Made by a program: the position numbers and the translations under genes. The notes beneath the pieces were generated by a model that searched no databases, was not told the DNA's origin, and saw nothing but the letters and a program-made list of their open reading frames with translations. A stretch of DNA of 64,000 bases from Woeseiaceae bacterium (lineage in GTDB: Bacteria > Pseudomonadota > Gammaproteobacteria > Steroidobacterales > Woeseiaceae): contig JANQPG010000107.1 of NCBI GenBank assembly GCA_028289545.1, positions 124,001 to 188,000 of the forward strand, written 5' to 3'. This document shows, one piece after another, positions 53,709-61,359 of this stretch; position 1 is the first letter of the stretch, and each line of letters opens with the position of its first letter.

Positions 53709-54506
53709 ATGAATAAGACGCTTTTGCAAAAGCTCTCCATGCGGGCCGTTGGCGTGTTCGGTGCGGCAGTGTTCCTGACCTTCTTCGCGTTTACGTACTC
53801 GGTTCCTGGCTGGGTAGAGACTTTTGCTGCGGACTACATAGAGTCCGAGGCGGCAGAGCGGATCGATGCTTACATTGACGATATTCGACCGCGAGAATCC
53901 GATAGCGAGCTGGCGCAACTCGCACACTTGATGTACACCGCAAACGAAGCGCAAATCGATCAGCATAAATCGGATCTCAAGAACAGGATTTACGCGCAGT
54001 GGGCAGATGCCGTTGCGGCGGTTCGCGACCTGGATTGTGAATGTCGGCAGAAGTGGGAAGACTGGTTCGAGAGCGGGATTCACAACAATATCCTGTTCCT
54101 GCAGGCTGCGAACGAGCAGATATCGAAATTCATCCACTCGAGCTACATGGAGATAGCCACGGAGGTTAAGCGCGACATTCGCGTGTTCACGGGCAGCAAC
54201 GCCGCTGTCTTTCTGCTGCTACTGCTGGTCTCTTTTACGAGACCGCAGGCAATGAAGCACCTTTTTCTGCCGGGTATTCTGCTTGCGGTATCGACGTTAA
54301 TCTGTTCGTACTTTTACGTCTTCGAGCAGAACTGGCTGTTAACGATCATTCACAGCAGCTACCTCGGGTTTGCTTATCTGGCGTGGCTGGGCATCGCGTT
54401 TTTGTCCTTGTTCGACATCCTGTTCAATCGTGGGCGGGTCACCACCGAAGTACTCAATTTCATACTGAAGCTCATTGGATCGGCGGCCTCCGTCGTGCCG
54501 TGCTAG
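53709..54506 (+). CDS. Hypothetical four-helix membrane protein
   Basis: A 265-residue protein with an N-terminal membrane helix (VGVFGAAVFLTFFAFTYSVPGWV), a helical periplasmic segment of about 140 residues with three Cys (DLDCECRQKW includes two) and three C-terminal helices (AAVFLLLLLVSF; LFLPGILLAVSTLICSYFYVF; YLAWLGIAFLSLFDILF). No family can be named. It follows the propeller-like gene by 14 bases, suggesting a two-gene unit. Base composition is lower in GC than the core genes. Confidence 0.65.
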   Translation: MNKTLLQKLSMRAVGVFGAAVFLTFFAFTYSVPGWVETFAADYIESEAAERIDAYIDDIRPRESDSELAQLAHLMYTANEAQIDQHKSDLKNRIYAQWADAVAAVRDLDCECRQKWEDWFESGIHNNILFLQAANEQISKFIHSSYMEIATEVKRDIRVFTGSNAAVFLLLLLVSFTRPQAMKHLFLPGILLAVSTLICSYFYVFEQNWLLTIIHSSYLGFAYLAWLGIAFLSLFDILFNRGRVTTEVLNFILKLIGSAASVVPC

Positions 54507-54776
54507 CTGCGAACGGCCTTTTTGCGTGAATACTGAACAGCGGCTCACACTCTGGTCCGGGTGTCCGTAAGCTGGGCCCTGGAGTGAGGTTTTGTAATGG
54601 GCGCTAGTCCGCCGTTGCGTTGATCCTACAAAACAGTGGCTGTTGAACGATGATTCAATAGGAACAAGCGAGTATGGTATTGGATGCAATCTCGGGCGCG
54701 GTGTTGCCGTTTACTCTTGTCGGCCTGTTAAGACTCGAATTATCAGCGAGTGTACGTGTAACTCGGAGTGGTTTGT
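54507..54776. other. Intergenic leader with repeated 39-base segment
   Basis: No gene is supported in these 270 bases. Its last part (54718-54756) is matched at 32 of 39 positions by 57327-57365, and each copy lies immediately ahead of a short gene. The rest of the stretch has no clear structure. Confidence 0.6.
54718..54756 (+). repeat. Leader repeat, copy 1
   Basis: A 39-base segment beginning TGTCGGCCTGTTA and containing GAGTGTACG. It matches the segment at 57327-57365 in 32 of 39 bases without gaps. It ends 20 bases before the ATG of the next gene. Confidence 0.65.
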
Positions 54777-55247
54777 ATGAGTGGTACTTTGCGCGGTTTG
54801 CTTTTGGCTACTGCATTCGCAATTGTCGGCGTCGCCTCAGTTCAGCTATGGCAGGACAAGCACTTTGACAACACCGTTGATGTCTTACTGGGTGCGGAGG
54901 CTGGCGACCTGGAAGCTTTGTGTGTGCTGGAGAGTTACACATGCGCGAGGCGTATAGACGACCGTGGCGACTTATCGGGTTTCCTATCATCGATTGCCGA
55001 TATCGAAGAATACTCGGCACGGAAAGCAATGGGTGATGAGCTATCCGTGGATTTGCTTGTTGAGCCGCAAGGGATTGTAATTCAAGCGCGGACTCGTGCG
55101 AACGAGAGTTTTGCCTTCGGTTCCGTTGGTGTTATAGGTGCGCCACAATCAACGAAGGTCTATGGCTCGTTCAGGAGCGTAGGGCTAAAGACTTGGCTGG
55201 ACTCGAATGTCTTCGTTATCAACCAGAGTCATCCCGGGACGGAATAA
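54777..55247 (+). CDS. Hypothetical small membrane-anchored protein
   Basis: A 156-residue protein with an N-terminal helix (GLLLATAFAIVGVASVQLW) that may be an uncleaved anchor, followed by a soluble domain holding a cysteine pair (ALCVLESYTCARRIDD). ATG 54777 is preceded by GGAG. I recognise no family. It belongs to the series of short plus-strand genes between 52.9 and 59.1 kb. Confidence 0.55.
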   Translation: MSGTLRGLLLATAFAIVGVASVQLWQDKHFDNTVDVLLGAEAGDLEALCVLESYTCARRIDDRGDLSGFLSSIADIEEYSARKAMGDELSVDLLVEPQGIVIQARTRANESFAFGSVGVIGAPQSTKVYGSFRSVGLKTWLDSNVFVINQSHPGTE

Positions 55248-55343
55248 ATGACTGCGGGCCAGACAGCCTATTGCACTATTAGCCGGCGCGTTTGGGAACA
55301 ACAGATGAAGCGCTTCTTCGACGAGTGCACGTGTGAGCAATAG
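55248..55343 (+). CDS. Possible 31-residue protein
   Basis: An open frame starting with the ATG directly after the stop codon of the preceding gene (TAAATG) and ending 9 bases before the next start. It encodes 31 residues ending RRVWEQQMKRFFDECTCEQ. The tight spacing on both sides suggests translational coupling; nothing else supports it as a real gene. Confidence 0.3.
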   Translation: MTAGQTAYCTISRRVWEQQMKRFFDECTCEQ

Positions 55344-55352
55344 AGGAATATC

Positions 55353-55745
55353 GTGAATAATCGAAGTGCTACCTTTCTCGGCTTTTTTTCGGCGACTTGC
55401 ATAGCACCTTTCCACTTGGCTTTGAGCTCGATGTCGATAGAGCCCGGCATAGAGAGCCTCGCAGACGCATGCGTCTATCTCGCGGCCGCGTTCTCAATGT
55501 TCTTTCCATACGCGGTGTTGGCAGGATTGCTGGTAGGTGTTCCGATCTATCTTGTTTCCAGGAAAGTGGGGATAGTCACGTGGTGGATGGCGACTGGTGC
55601 AGGGACCATCGCAGGAGTTTGTGCTGCGTTCGCCGTTTTCGGACAAGCCGCCGTCCCTATCCATTTTATGACTTACGTTCTGCTTGGTGCGTTCTCAGGC
55701 TTAGTATTCTGGCTTGTGCGCAGAGTTGCGATACGAGAGCACTAG
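55353..55745 (+). CDS. Hypothetical small membrane protein
   Basis: A 130-residue protein with four predicted hydrophobic helices (FLGFFSATCIAPFHLAL; VYLAAAFSMFFPYAVLAGLLVGVPIYLV; VTWWMATGAGTIAGVCAAFAVF; FMTYVLLGAFSGLVFWLV). The GTG start follows AGAGGA. No family recognised. Confidence 0.55.
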   Translation: MNNRSATFLGFFSATCIAPFHLALSSMSIEPGIESLADACVYLAAAFSMFFPYAVLAGLLVGVPIYLVSRKVGIVTWWMATGAGTIAGVCAAFAVFGQAAVPIHFMTYVLLGAFSGLVFWLVRRVAIREH

Positions 55746-55759
55746 TTGCCTGTTCGGTT

Positions 55760-56001
55760 ATGACTCTGAAGCAAGCTAACGATTTACTTTGAACCACTCG
55801 GACTAACCAAACTCAGAGGTGATACGGAGGCGTATTTACCCGTATCCAAATATCGCGAGAAGTGGCCGAACAAGGTTCTACTTGCACGGCGAGCTGATCC
55901 GGGGTTCGAGGGTATATACGGTTGCGCAGTTGGGGAACATACGTCTCTTGCGGGATCTAAGAAGAGACCCAGATGGAACGGTAGAATTGACAGTCGAGTG
56001 A
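55760..56001 (+). pseudogene. Frameshifted small gene (two single-base shifts)
   Basis: Three successive frames read like one small protein: MTLKQANDL from ATG 55760, then FEPLGLTKLRGDTEAYLPVSKYREKWPNK from 55788, then FYLHGELIRGSRVYTVAQLG and onward to a TGA at 55999-56001. One extra base near 55787 and one near 55876 explain both breaks. The rebuilt product would be about 78 residues. The family is unknown; either decay or assembly errors could be the cause. Confidence 0.5.
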
Positions 56002-56005
56002 TGCC

Positions 56006-56596
56006 ATGAATACACCGGTCGGATTTCGGTTCTTGTTTGGTCAGTATCGACGGAACATTTTGCTCTCTTTCGCTCTTGGCGTTTGCACGACATCGTGCGG
56101 CGATGATCAAGGTCGAACAGCTATTCAGCCGGTCGACAACATGTCCGGTTCACAGGTAATGGAGGAGTTTTACCGATGGAGTGGTGCTGAGGACACGCTT
56201 ATGGACCCGCTGATTGTTGCGGGTAACCGAATCGTTTCGCATATCCTGCAAGATATTTCGGATGAGTCCATGCCGAAGAGGCGGTACGCCATCGGAGCAC
56301 TTGGGAACATTGGGGATCATAGTGCGATTCCAGTGTTGGCAGACATCGCTCTGGATACAGCAGAGGTCGACTATATCCGCTGCGACTGTGTTCAAGCGAT
56401 CGCGATGATTGACTGGGAAGAAGGCACACGAGTGGCCAGCTTGATAGCAGGCGGCTCAACGCAATCGGGAAACACCAGCTCAAACTGCCTTTTAAGAGTT
56501 ACCCGAGAGATCATCGAAGGTGATCAGGTGGAATGGCTAGCAAACTTGGGAATGGTCAGATCGCTGGCAGACGCAAGGGTTCGGAGGCACGACTAG
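56006..56596 (+). CDS. HEAT-repeat-like lipoprotein or secreted protein
   Basis: A 196-residue protein with an N-terminal hydrophobic stretch (NILLSFALGVCTTSCG), possibly a lipoprotein signal though the box is atypical. A HEAT-like segment follows: SMPKRRYAIGALGNIGDHSAIPVLADIALDTAEVDYIRCDCVQAIAMID. HEAT-like proteins of this size occur as immunity proteins in toxin loci, but I cannot tell. The start follows the pseudogene stop by four bases. Confidence 0.55.
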   Translation: MNTPVGFRFLFGQYRRNILLSFALGVCTTSCGDDQGRTAIQPVDNMSGSQVMEEFYRWSGAEDTLMDPLIVAGNRIVSHILQDISDESMPKRRYAIGALGNIGDHSAIPVLADIALDTAEVDYIRCDCVQAIAMIDWEEGTRVASLIAGGSTQSGNTSSNCLLRVTREIIEGDQVEWLANLGMVRSLADARVRRHD

Positions 56597-56616
56597 ATTG
56601 CAGCTACTTCAGGACT

Positions 56617-56839
56617 ATGATCCTGCAACCGGCAGGTATCTTGAGGGCTATTCCATTTTCTGCACGCGACGAGGCGGCCTTCTTTGAATGGCTGGATAAA
56701 CGATCATCTTTGAGGAAGATTGACGGAAAAAGGGCACTCACATTCTCCATGTCGACGGCGCCGCTATTGACGAGAATGAACTACGTGAACTGGTTTCCTT
56801 ATGTGTTTGAAGATTAGTATGCTTTCGGTGCCCAAATGA
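56617..56839 (+). pseudogene. Decayed immunity-like gene, frame broken near 56750
   Basis: From ATG 56617 the reading gives FSARDEAAFFEWLDKRSSLRKIDGKRALTF, then breaks near 56750. In the next frame HVDGAAIDENELRELVSLC continues the same domain, and a third frame ends KISMLSVPK with TGA at 56837-56839. The pattern (acidic opening, FFxWL, KIxGK, then LRELxxL) resembles small immunity proteins encoded beside Rhs or contact-dependent toxins. The family is a guess. Confidence 0.5.
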
Positions 56840-56888
56840 GGGTAAGCGCGGATCATGTGTTGGTGGAACAGCTTGGGGAACTTGACAC

Positions 56889-57305
56889 TTGAGTGAGCAA
56901 ACCAAATCTGCTCCTATTTCGCTTAACTGGTCGACGCTTAAGGCGGGCGTATTGAACGTGGTGGCCATCTTTATCGGCTTGTTTGCGTTCAAAGCCATCT
57001 TCGCAGGAATGTCTTCGCAGATTGTGCTCGCTTTGGTCAGCACGTGGTGGTTCGCGCTATATGTTGGGCGCTTTTCTTCACCGAATTGGGTATCGGTTCT
57101 AGTTTCCGTTCTGGCGATATCAGCAGTGTTTTCGGTCTTGATGTTGGCGGGCTTCCAGGGCGCTCTTGCGATCAAACCTACGAACGACGTGGCGGGTCTT
57201 GCAGGCGTGGCTATCTCTAATGGGATTCTTTTTTCAACTCCACTCGTTGTAAACATGCTGGTTGAAAAGCTAGCCGGTATGTTTGGCGGACTCAACACGT
57301 CATAG
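56889..57305 (+). CDS. Hypothetical membrane protein
   Basis: A 138-residue protein with four hydrophobic helices (AGVLNVVAIFIGLFAFKAIFAGM; IVLALVSTWWFALYVGRF; WVSVLVSVLAISAVFSVLML; AGVAISNGILFSTPLVVNMLV). The only good start is TTG 56889. No family recognised. It lies between the decayed gene and leader repeat copy 2. Confidence 0.5.
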   Translation: MSEQTKSAPISLNWSTLKAGVLNVVAIFIGLFAFKAIFAGMSSQIVLALVSTWWFALYVGRFSSPNWVSVLVSVLAISAVFSVLMLAGFQGALAIKPTNDVAGLAGVAISNGILFSTPLVVNMLVEKLAGMFGGLNTS

Positions 57306-57326
57306 GTAGAGTTGCGCACGTTCAAG

Positions 57327-57365
57327 TGTCGGCTTGTTACGACTCGATTGATCGGTGAGTGTGCG
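57327..57365 (+). repeat. Leader repeat, copy 2
   Basis: This segment aligns without gaps to 54718-54756 (32 of 39 identical). It ends 13 bases before the ATG of the next gene. Confidence 0.65.
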
Positions 57366-57378
57366 GACAGCGCAAAGT

Positions 57379-57750
57379 ATGTTATCTGGGGTTCGCAAGT
57401 TGTTTGCCGCAGACGAGCCAATGAACTGGATGAACAATATGGAAAATGTCTACTGGCACGACGCAATCATTAAGCGGCTTGAGCTCGCCTTCGGTGAACA
57501 AAGCCTAACAATTTTGCTCAGTGCGTATCGGTCGAAGGAGTCTGAGTCGAGGACGGACGTTTCCGTATTCTGTACGGGTGTCCAGATGGCGAACATGTTG
57601 TTAGATCTCCCGTCGATTGCCGACAATGCTATTTCCGGCAACGTTGTTGATTGCCGGGTCGCCCCACGTTCTGATGATGAGCAAACAGTGTATTTGTACC
57701 TCGCGGATGGTGTTATTGGCATTACGTCGAGTGAGATCCGAGTAAGCTAG
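57379..57750 (+). CDS. Hypothetical immunity-like protein
   Basis: A 123-residue soluble protein with WHDAIIKRLELAFGEQSLTILLSAY near its start and YLYLADGVIGITSSEI near its end. The 'WHD..i..' opening with alternating strands is typical of small proteins found with polymorphic toxins, possibly immunity proteins, but this assignment is tentative. The start may be ATG 57379 or the internal ATG 57439 (MENVYWHD). Confidence 0.5.
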   Translation: MLSGVRKLFAADEPMNWMNNMENVYWHDAIIKRLELAFGEQSLTILLSAYRSKESESRTDVSVFCTGVQMANMLLDLPSIADNAISGNVVDCRVAPRSDDEQTVYLYLADGVIGITSSEIRVS

Positions 57751-57947
57751 ATTGGCCGGGCTTGCAACACGAAGGCTGGTGCCTGGACACGGATTGATGT
57801 CGCTCGGCAATGTGACGCTAGACCCCCCCCAATAGTCGGCGGCGTAAACATGTATGGCTAAGACGACTGCGGCCGGCTCACGAGTCGGGGTCATGGATCT
57901 TCTGAGCTCGCCTAGTGACGAATGGATTCCAGCGGGTTGTTAGGGCA

Positions 57948-58403
57948 ATGACTACTATCATCAGTTATCTGACAAGGCCCATCAGCCGTACAGTTCTAGT
58001 TGTTTTCTTGGCCTTATCAGCAGCCTGTGGGCCGTCCTTTGATGCGGAAATGCAGGAACTAGAAGGCATACGAACATCGTGGACTGCAAGCGGCCCTTCC
58101 AGCTACGAAATTGAGTTCACGATGCGCTGCTATTGTAAGCACGATGGCCTGAAGCAGAGCGCACTGGTTTGCGACGGCGAGCTCCGCTCGGGCGACTTTA
58201 GCCTCGAATCGATACTGGACTTGACGGACATGGCGATAGCCGAAGGTGACAAGTCTCTGCAAGTACAAGTCGATTCTGAAAGCGGGCATCTGACGGCCAT
58301 ACGGTTCGGATCTGAGCTGGGTTTCGATTCAGAGGTTGAGTTCCGGATTGAACAGATCCGACCGTTGGACAAACTATCGATATCACGGTGTGCGGAGCAA
58401 TAG
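57948..58403 (+). CDS. DUF6174-like lipoprotein
   Basis: A 151-residue protein with a signal ending in a lipobox (FLALSAACGPS). The mature part, TSWTASGPSSYEIEFTMRCYCKHDG, followed by VDSESGHLTAIRFGS, fits the DUF6174 family, small secreted proteins with a CxC pair and unknown function. The start is ATG 57948. Confidence 0.6.
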   Translation: MTTIISYLTRPISRTVLVVFLALSAACGPSFDAEMQELEGIRTSWTASGPSSYEIEFTMRCYCKHDGLKQSALVCDGELRSGDFSLESILDLTDMAIAEGDKSLQVQVDSESGHLTAIRFGSELGFDSEVEFRIEQIRPLDKLSISRCAEQ

Positions 58404-58520
58404 CCAAAGCGCCAGCCCGTGTGAGCTTGAGTTAGGCAAGCATTGTTTGTAGTTGGCGAGCAAATAGCCGGCGTTAACAGGAAGTACAAGCCGGCCGGGA
58501 ATGTGGCCTGATTCGGTGTG

Positions 58521-58631
58521 GTGACGTTTCGGGACAGCATTATTCTCGCCTACGAACGGGCGTCGGCGTATCTGCTCGAATACAGCGCGAGCAACTTCGG
58601 GAACAGAATCGAGGTGATGGGCGGAAAATGA
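58521..58631 (+). CDS. Possible 36-residue protein or gene remnant
   Basis: A short frame from GTG 58521 to TGA 58631 reading RDSIILAYERASAYLLEYSASNFGNRIEV. It is the only protein-like reading in the 286 bases between the DUF6174-like gene and the next lipoprotein gene. Start signal and homology are lacking, so it may be a fragment. Confidence 0.25.
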   Translation: MTFRDSIILAYERASAYLLEYSASNFGNRIEVMGGK

Positions 58632-58689
58632 ACCATTTGTCGAGCCGACCAGCGAGACTACTGAGGTTGGATAATGAGCTGGTGAGCCT

Positions 58690-59106
58690 ATGCCGATAGC
58701 AGTGAAGTACCTTGTTATGTTCGCTCTGAGCATCAGTCTGGCCGGCTGTGACATACCGCGGCCCAGCGCTGTGGTCTGTGACTGTCAAATCGAACCCGGT
58801 ACCTACCCGGAGGGTTGGGCAACACTTGATCAGGCTCCAGCCAATTTCGATCGCGAGACAATGCGCAAGTTGGTTTTTGTGGACGAGTCCGGTTTCCCCA
58901 TCAAGGCCTTCGACACCTCGAGCATTCACTGGTATCGCAACGGCGACGGCGAATCGCTCGGCTGTGTTGTCTACGATGGGTCGAATCACGTTAACGCCGT
59001 CTTCCGCCTGGCCGCGGATGCTTCTCAGACGTCGGTCATCGACATCCGATTCATGGGCATTCCGTTCGGCAGACATCCCTTCTTCTGGGAGCGCTGCGAC
59101 GACTAG
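58690..59106 (+). CDS. Hypothetical lipoprotein
   Basis: A 138-residue protein with a clear lipobox (MFALSISLAGCDIPRP). The mature domain holds several Cys and the segment IHWYRNGDGESLGCVVYDGSNHVNAVFRLAA. I recognise no family. It is the last plus-strand gene of the accessory stretch, facing the phosphatase gene. Confidence 0.6.
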   Translation: MPIAVKYLVMFALSISLAGCDIPRPSAVVCDCQIEPGTYPEGWATLDQAPANFDRETMRKLVFVDESGFPIKAFDTSSIHWYRNGDGESLGCVVYDGSNHVNAVFRLAADASQTSVIDIRFMGIPFGRHPFFWERCDD

Positions 59107-59134
59107 CGCTCAGCTTATTCAGGTTAACGCCTGG

Positions 59135-59461
59135 TCAGGCGGAGTCGATGATCGGCTGGACTGCGTTGTCGATAAGCTCAACGAGTTCAGGGTCCATGTA
59201 TCGGTAATCGTCGGGAATGTCCAAGACGATGATCTTCGATTCCGCTGCGGCCCTGGAGAACGTCGCCAAAATCCGATTCTTGTGCTTCTGCTCCATCGGG
59301 CAGATCACATCGGCCCAGCGGATGTCGTCAATGCTCACAGTGTGCCTGGCACGAGGGCTCGTCCCAGCCGACCGGGCATTGACGACCGGGTGGCGCCGGA
59401 AATGCGTTTCTGCTGTTGGGCTGCGCCACTGGTTTCGGCTACAAACGAAAAGAATGTTCAC
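59135..59461 (-). CDS. Low-molecular-weight protein tyrosine phosphatase-like (COG4551)
   Basis: A 108-residue protein with NILFVCSRNQWRSPTAE at its start; the phosphatase loop C-x5-R is CSRNQWR, the COG4551 variant and not the CxGNxCRS form of classical enzymes. The likely general-acid Asp is in IPDDYRYMDPELV. GTG 59461 gives the expected N-terminus; the gene begins inside the end of the upstream 88-residue gene (23-base overlap). Confidence 0.85.
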   Translation of the reverse strand: MNILFVCSRNQWRSPTAETHFRRHPVVNARSAGTSPRARHTVSIDDIRWADVICPMEQKHKNRILATFSRAAAESKIIVLDIPDDYRYMDPELVELIDNAVQPIIDSA

Positions 59462-59705
59462 CGTCCATGTCCACGCGTCTCGGATAGACGAACCCAAGCT
59501 TTTTCGCTCTCACCAGTTTCTCCGACCGCGAGTACACCTGCTTCCAGCGCTTCTCTGCCGGGCATAGCTTTCCATAGTAGGGAAGCGGCCGCACTTTCGA
59601 GAAGTGGCCAATCAACTTGACCGGCGGCTGGGCAGAACTCGACCTCTTGGCTGAGTGGCAGACGCGCTGGCTTCGACGCCACGCTCTGTCTCTCTTGGTT
59701 TTCAC
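59439..59705 (-). CDS. Small basic protein of unknown function
   Basis: An 88-residue, Lys/Arg-rich protein with LIGHFSKVRPLPYYGKLCPAEKRWKQVYSRSEKLVRAKKLGFVYP. The conserved-looking core, with Tyr, Cys and Trp, suggests a real protein and not a chance frame, but I know no function. It overlaps the start of the phosphatase gene, so the two are probably co-translated. Confidence 0.5.
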   Translation of the reverse strand: MKTKRDRAWRRSQRVCHSAKRSSSAQPPVKLIGHFSKVRPLPYYGKLCPAEKRWKQVYSRSEKLVRAKKLGFVYPRRVDMDGEHSFRL

Positions 59706-59991
59706 CGCTGTCTCCTATTAATCACCGGGATCAGCAGCTGCGGCAATACGGAGACGGCGGGGAGTTTGGCTGTTGCGGGATCGTCGGTCAACAGGCGCGA
59801 CCTCAGGGAGGCTGTCTGCGCCGAAAACCCCGCTCTCATCAGGACAGGTTGATCGTTAACGTCCAATGGCTTGCGAGTTGAACGATCGCCTGATTGGTCA
59901 GACTATGCTTCCAGATAGTCTTGCTTTCGATCAGGAGGGCATCCGAACGTCAATCGCCTCCAGTAAGGCAACTCGACAAGAGCCGCTTCCG

Positions 59992-61077
59992 CTAGTTCGT
60001 CGTTTGCCGCAGCGCCGCGATAATCATTGGCTGCAAGGTAATGCCGAGTTCCACAGAGTCGCTGGCGGGGCTGCTCAACAACGTAACGGCTTCTTCCATT
60101 GCAAGTACCGCGTAGTAGCCGTTGTCGAGGTCGAGCCACGGATACCAGCCGAAGGCCCCGGGGCTGGATACGCGCGTTTGGGCCTCACATTCTGCGCTCC
60201 AGATCGGCTCACTACATTCGCGCCAGACCCCGAGCCCGTAGTACCAATCGACGTTGTTGCCGTCGATTGCGGCCGGACGCGAGACGATCTGGAGGCCGCT
60301 CAGCCGTTCGGCAGCGAGATCGTCGAAGCCGGCAGGCAACAATTCGCCCGCGAGCTGTGCCTGCAGAAATGCGGCGTAGTCGATTGCCGAGCTGATCGCG
60401 GCGCCGGCGGCTCGCGGGTTGTTACCTTCGAATCGTGTCGACGCGAGTCCGAGCGGCAGCGCAACGGTCAGCTCGACGACTTCGCGCCAGGGCTGCCCGG
60501 TGGCAATCTCTGCCATTGCCGCCGCAACCTGCATGTGTACCGGGCCGTAGTAGTAGGTTGTTCCCGGTTCGGCATCCACGCCGATTTCGTACCATTCGGC
60601 GACGCAACTCTGCATCGTATAGGCTTCGTTGCCGATACAGCCGGCCTCGCCGGGAGGGCGATGAAATCCGGCTGTGAAGCTCAACAATTGCTCGAGCGTG
60701 ATGCGGCTGCGCCAATCGCCTGGATCGCTTGTCCAGTAAGACAGATAGTCTTGTGGCCGATCATCGAGCGACATGAGGCCCTGTTCGACGAGCGTCACGA
60801 TGGTCGCGCCAGTGAGCCATTTCGAGGCTGAAGCTATTGCGCGCTCGTCGGTGATCCGAAACGCGCCTTTCTCGAAGCGGAAGCGCTCACCAGTCGCGTC
60901 GCCGACAACAAGCGAAAGGTCGTCAACGGCGTGCGCCTCGAGCGCTGCGACAACGTCTTCCCACGGATCGGCCGCTACCGGCGGTGTTGGGGCTACAGGC
61001 GCGGTTTGCGTTTCGCCACCGCCGCCGCAGGCAGACAGCATTACTGCGAGCAACAGTACAGCGTAGCGAGTATCCAT
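59992..61077 (-). CDS. Serine hydrolase lipoprotein (beta-lactamase class C-like)
   Basis: A 361-residue protein with a lipobox (LAVMLSACGGG). The serine motif SxxK is SASKWLTG. The second motif, normally YxN, reads YYYGPVHMQV, so the usual Asn is missing. The C-terminal FGWYPWLDLDNGYYAVLAME replaces the usual H/KTG turn in part. Family members include esterases and D-alanyl-D-alanine peptidases; the altered second motif makes a beta-lactamase role unlikely. The start is ATG 61077. Confidence 0.82.
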   Translation of the reverse strand: MDTRYAVLLLAVMLSACGGGGETQTAPVAPTPPVAADPWEDVVAALEAHAVDDLSLVVGDATGERFRFEKGAFRITDERAIASASKWLTGATIVTLVEQGLMSLDDRPQDYLSYWTSDPGDWRSRITLEQLLSFTAGFHRPPGEAGCIGNEAYTMQSCVAEWYEIGVDAEPGTTYYYGPVHMQVAAAMAEIATGQPWREVVELTVALPLGLASTRFEGNNPRAAGAAISSAIDYAAFLQAQLAGELLPAGFDDLAAERLSGLQIVSRPAAIDGNNVDWYYGLGVWRECSEPIWSAECEAQTRVSSPGAFGWYPWLDLDNGYYAVLAMEEAVTLLSSPASDSVELGITLQPMIIAALRQTTN

Positions 61078-61359
61078 GGGTTTTCAACGCGCATACGCTG
61101 GATGGGTTGACGGCGGTTCCCGAACAATCCGGCCGCGGTAAGTGTCAGAATCAGAACTCGAGCCATCGGCTCATGGTACACAATCCCGGGAATTCCCCTC
61201 ATTGGCCGGAACTTGCTCGGTGCAAACGCGTCGCACACAATGCTACAGTGTTACATGCTCTCATCCGAGGTCGCTATGCCCCCAACGAATAGCATAGGCT
61301 ACAAAAGGCGAATCCTGCGTGGCCTACCGAGTTGCGGAAAAACAGTTGCGGACCAATAG

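Noticed and set aside
57821..57830. Run of eight C near 57.8 kb as a phase-variable tract
   Set aside because: It lies in a spacer between genes, not in a coding frame, and a single run of this length is weak evidence for phase variation.
54507..58690. A chromosomal integron cassette array
   Set aside because: The short one-directional genes invite this reading, and GTTAGGC occurs at 58431-58437, but I found no matching pairs of RYYYAAC/GTTRRRY core sites with imperfect palindromes between the genes, and no integrase gene in the window.
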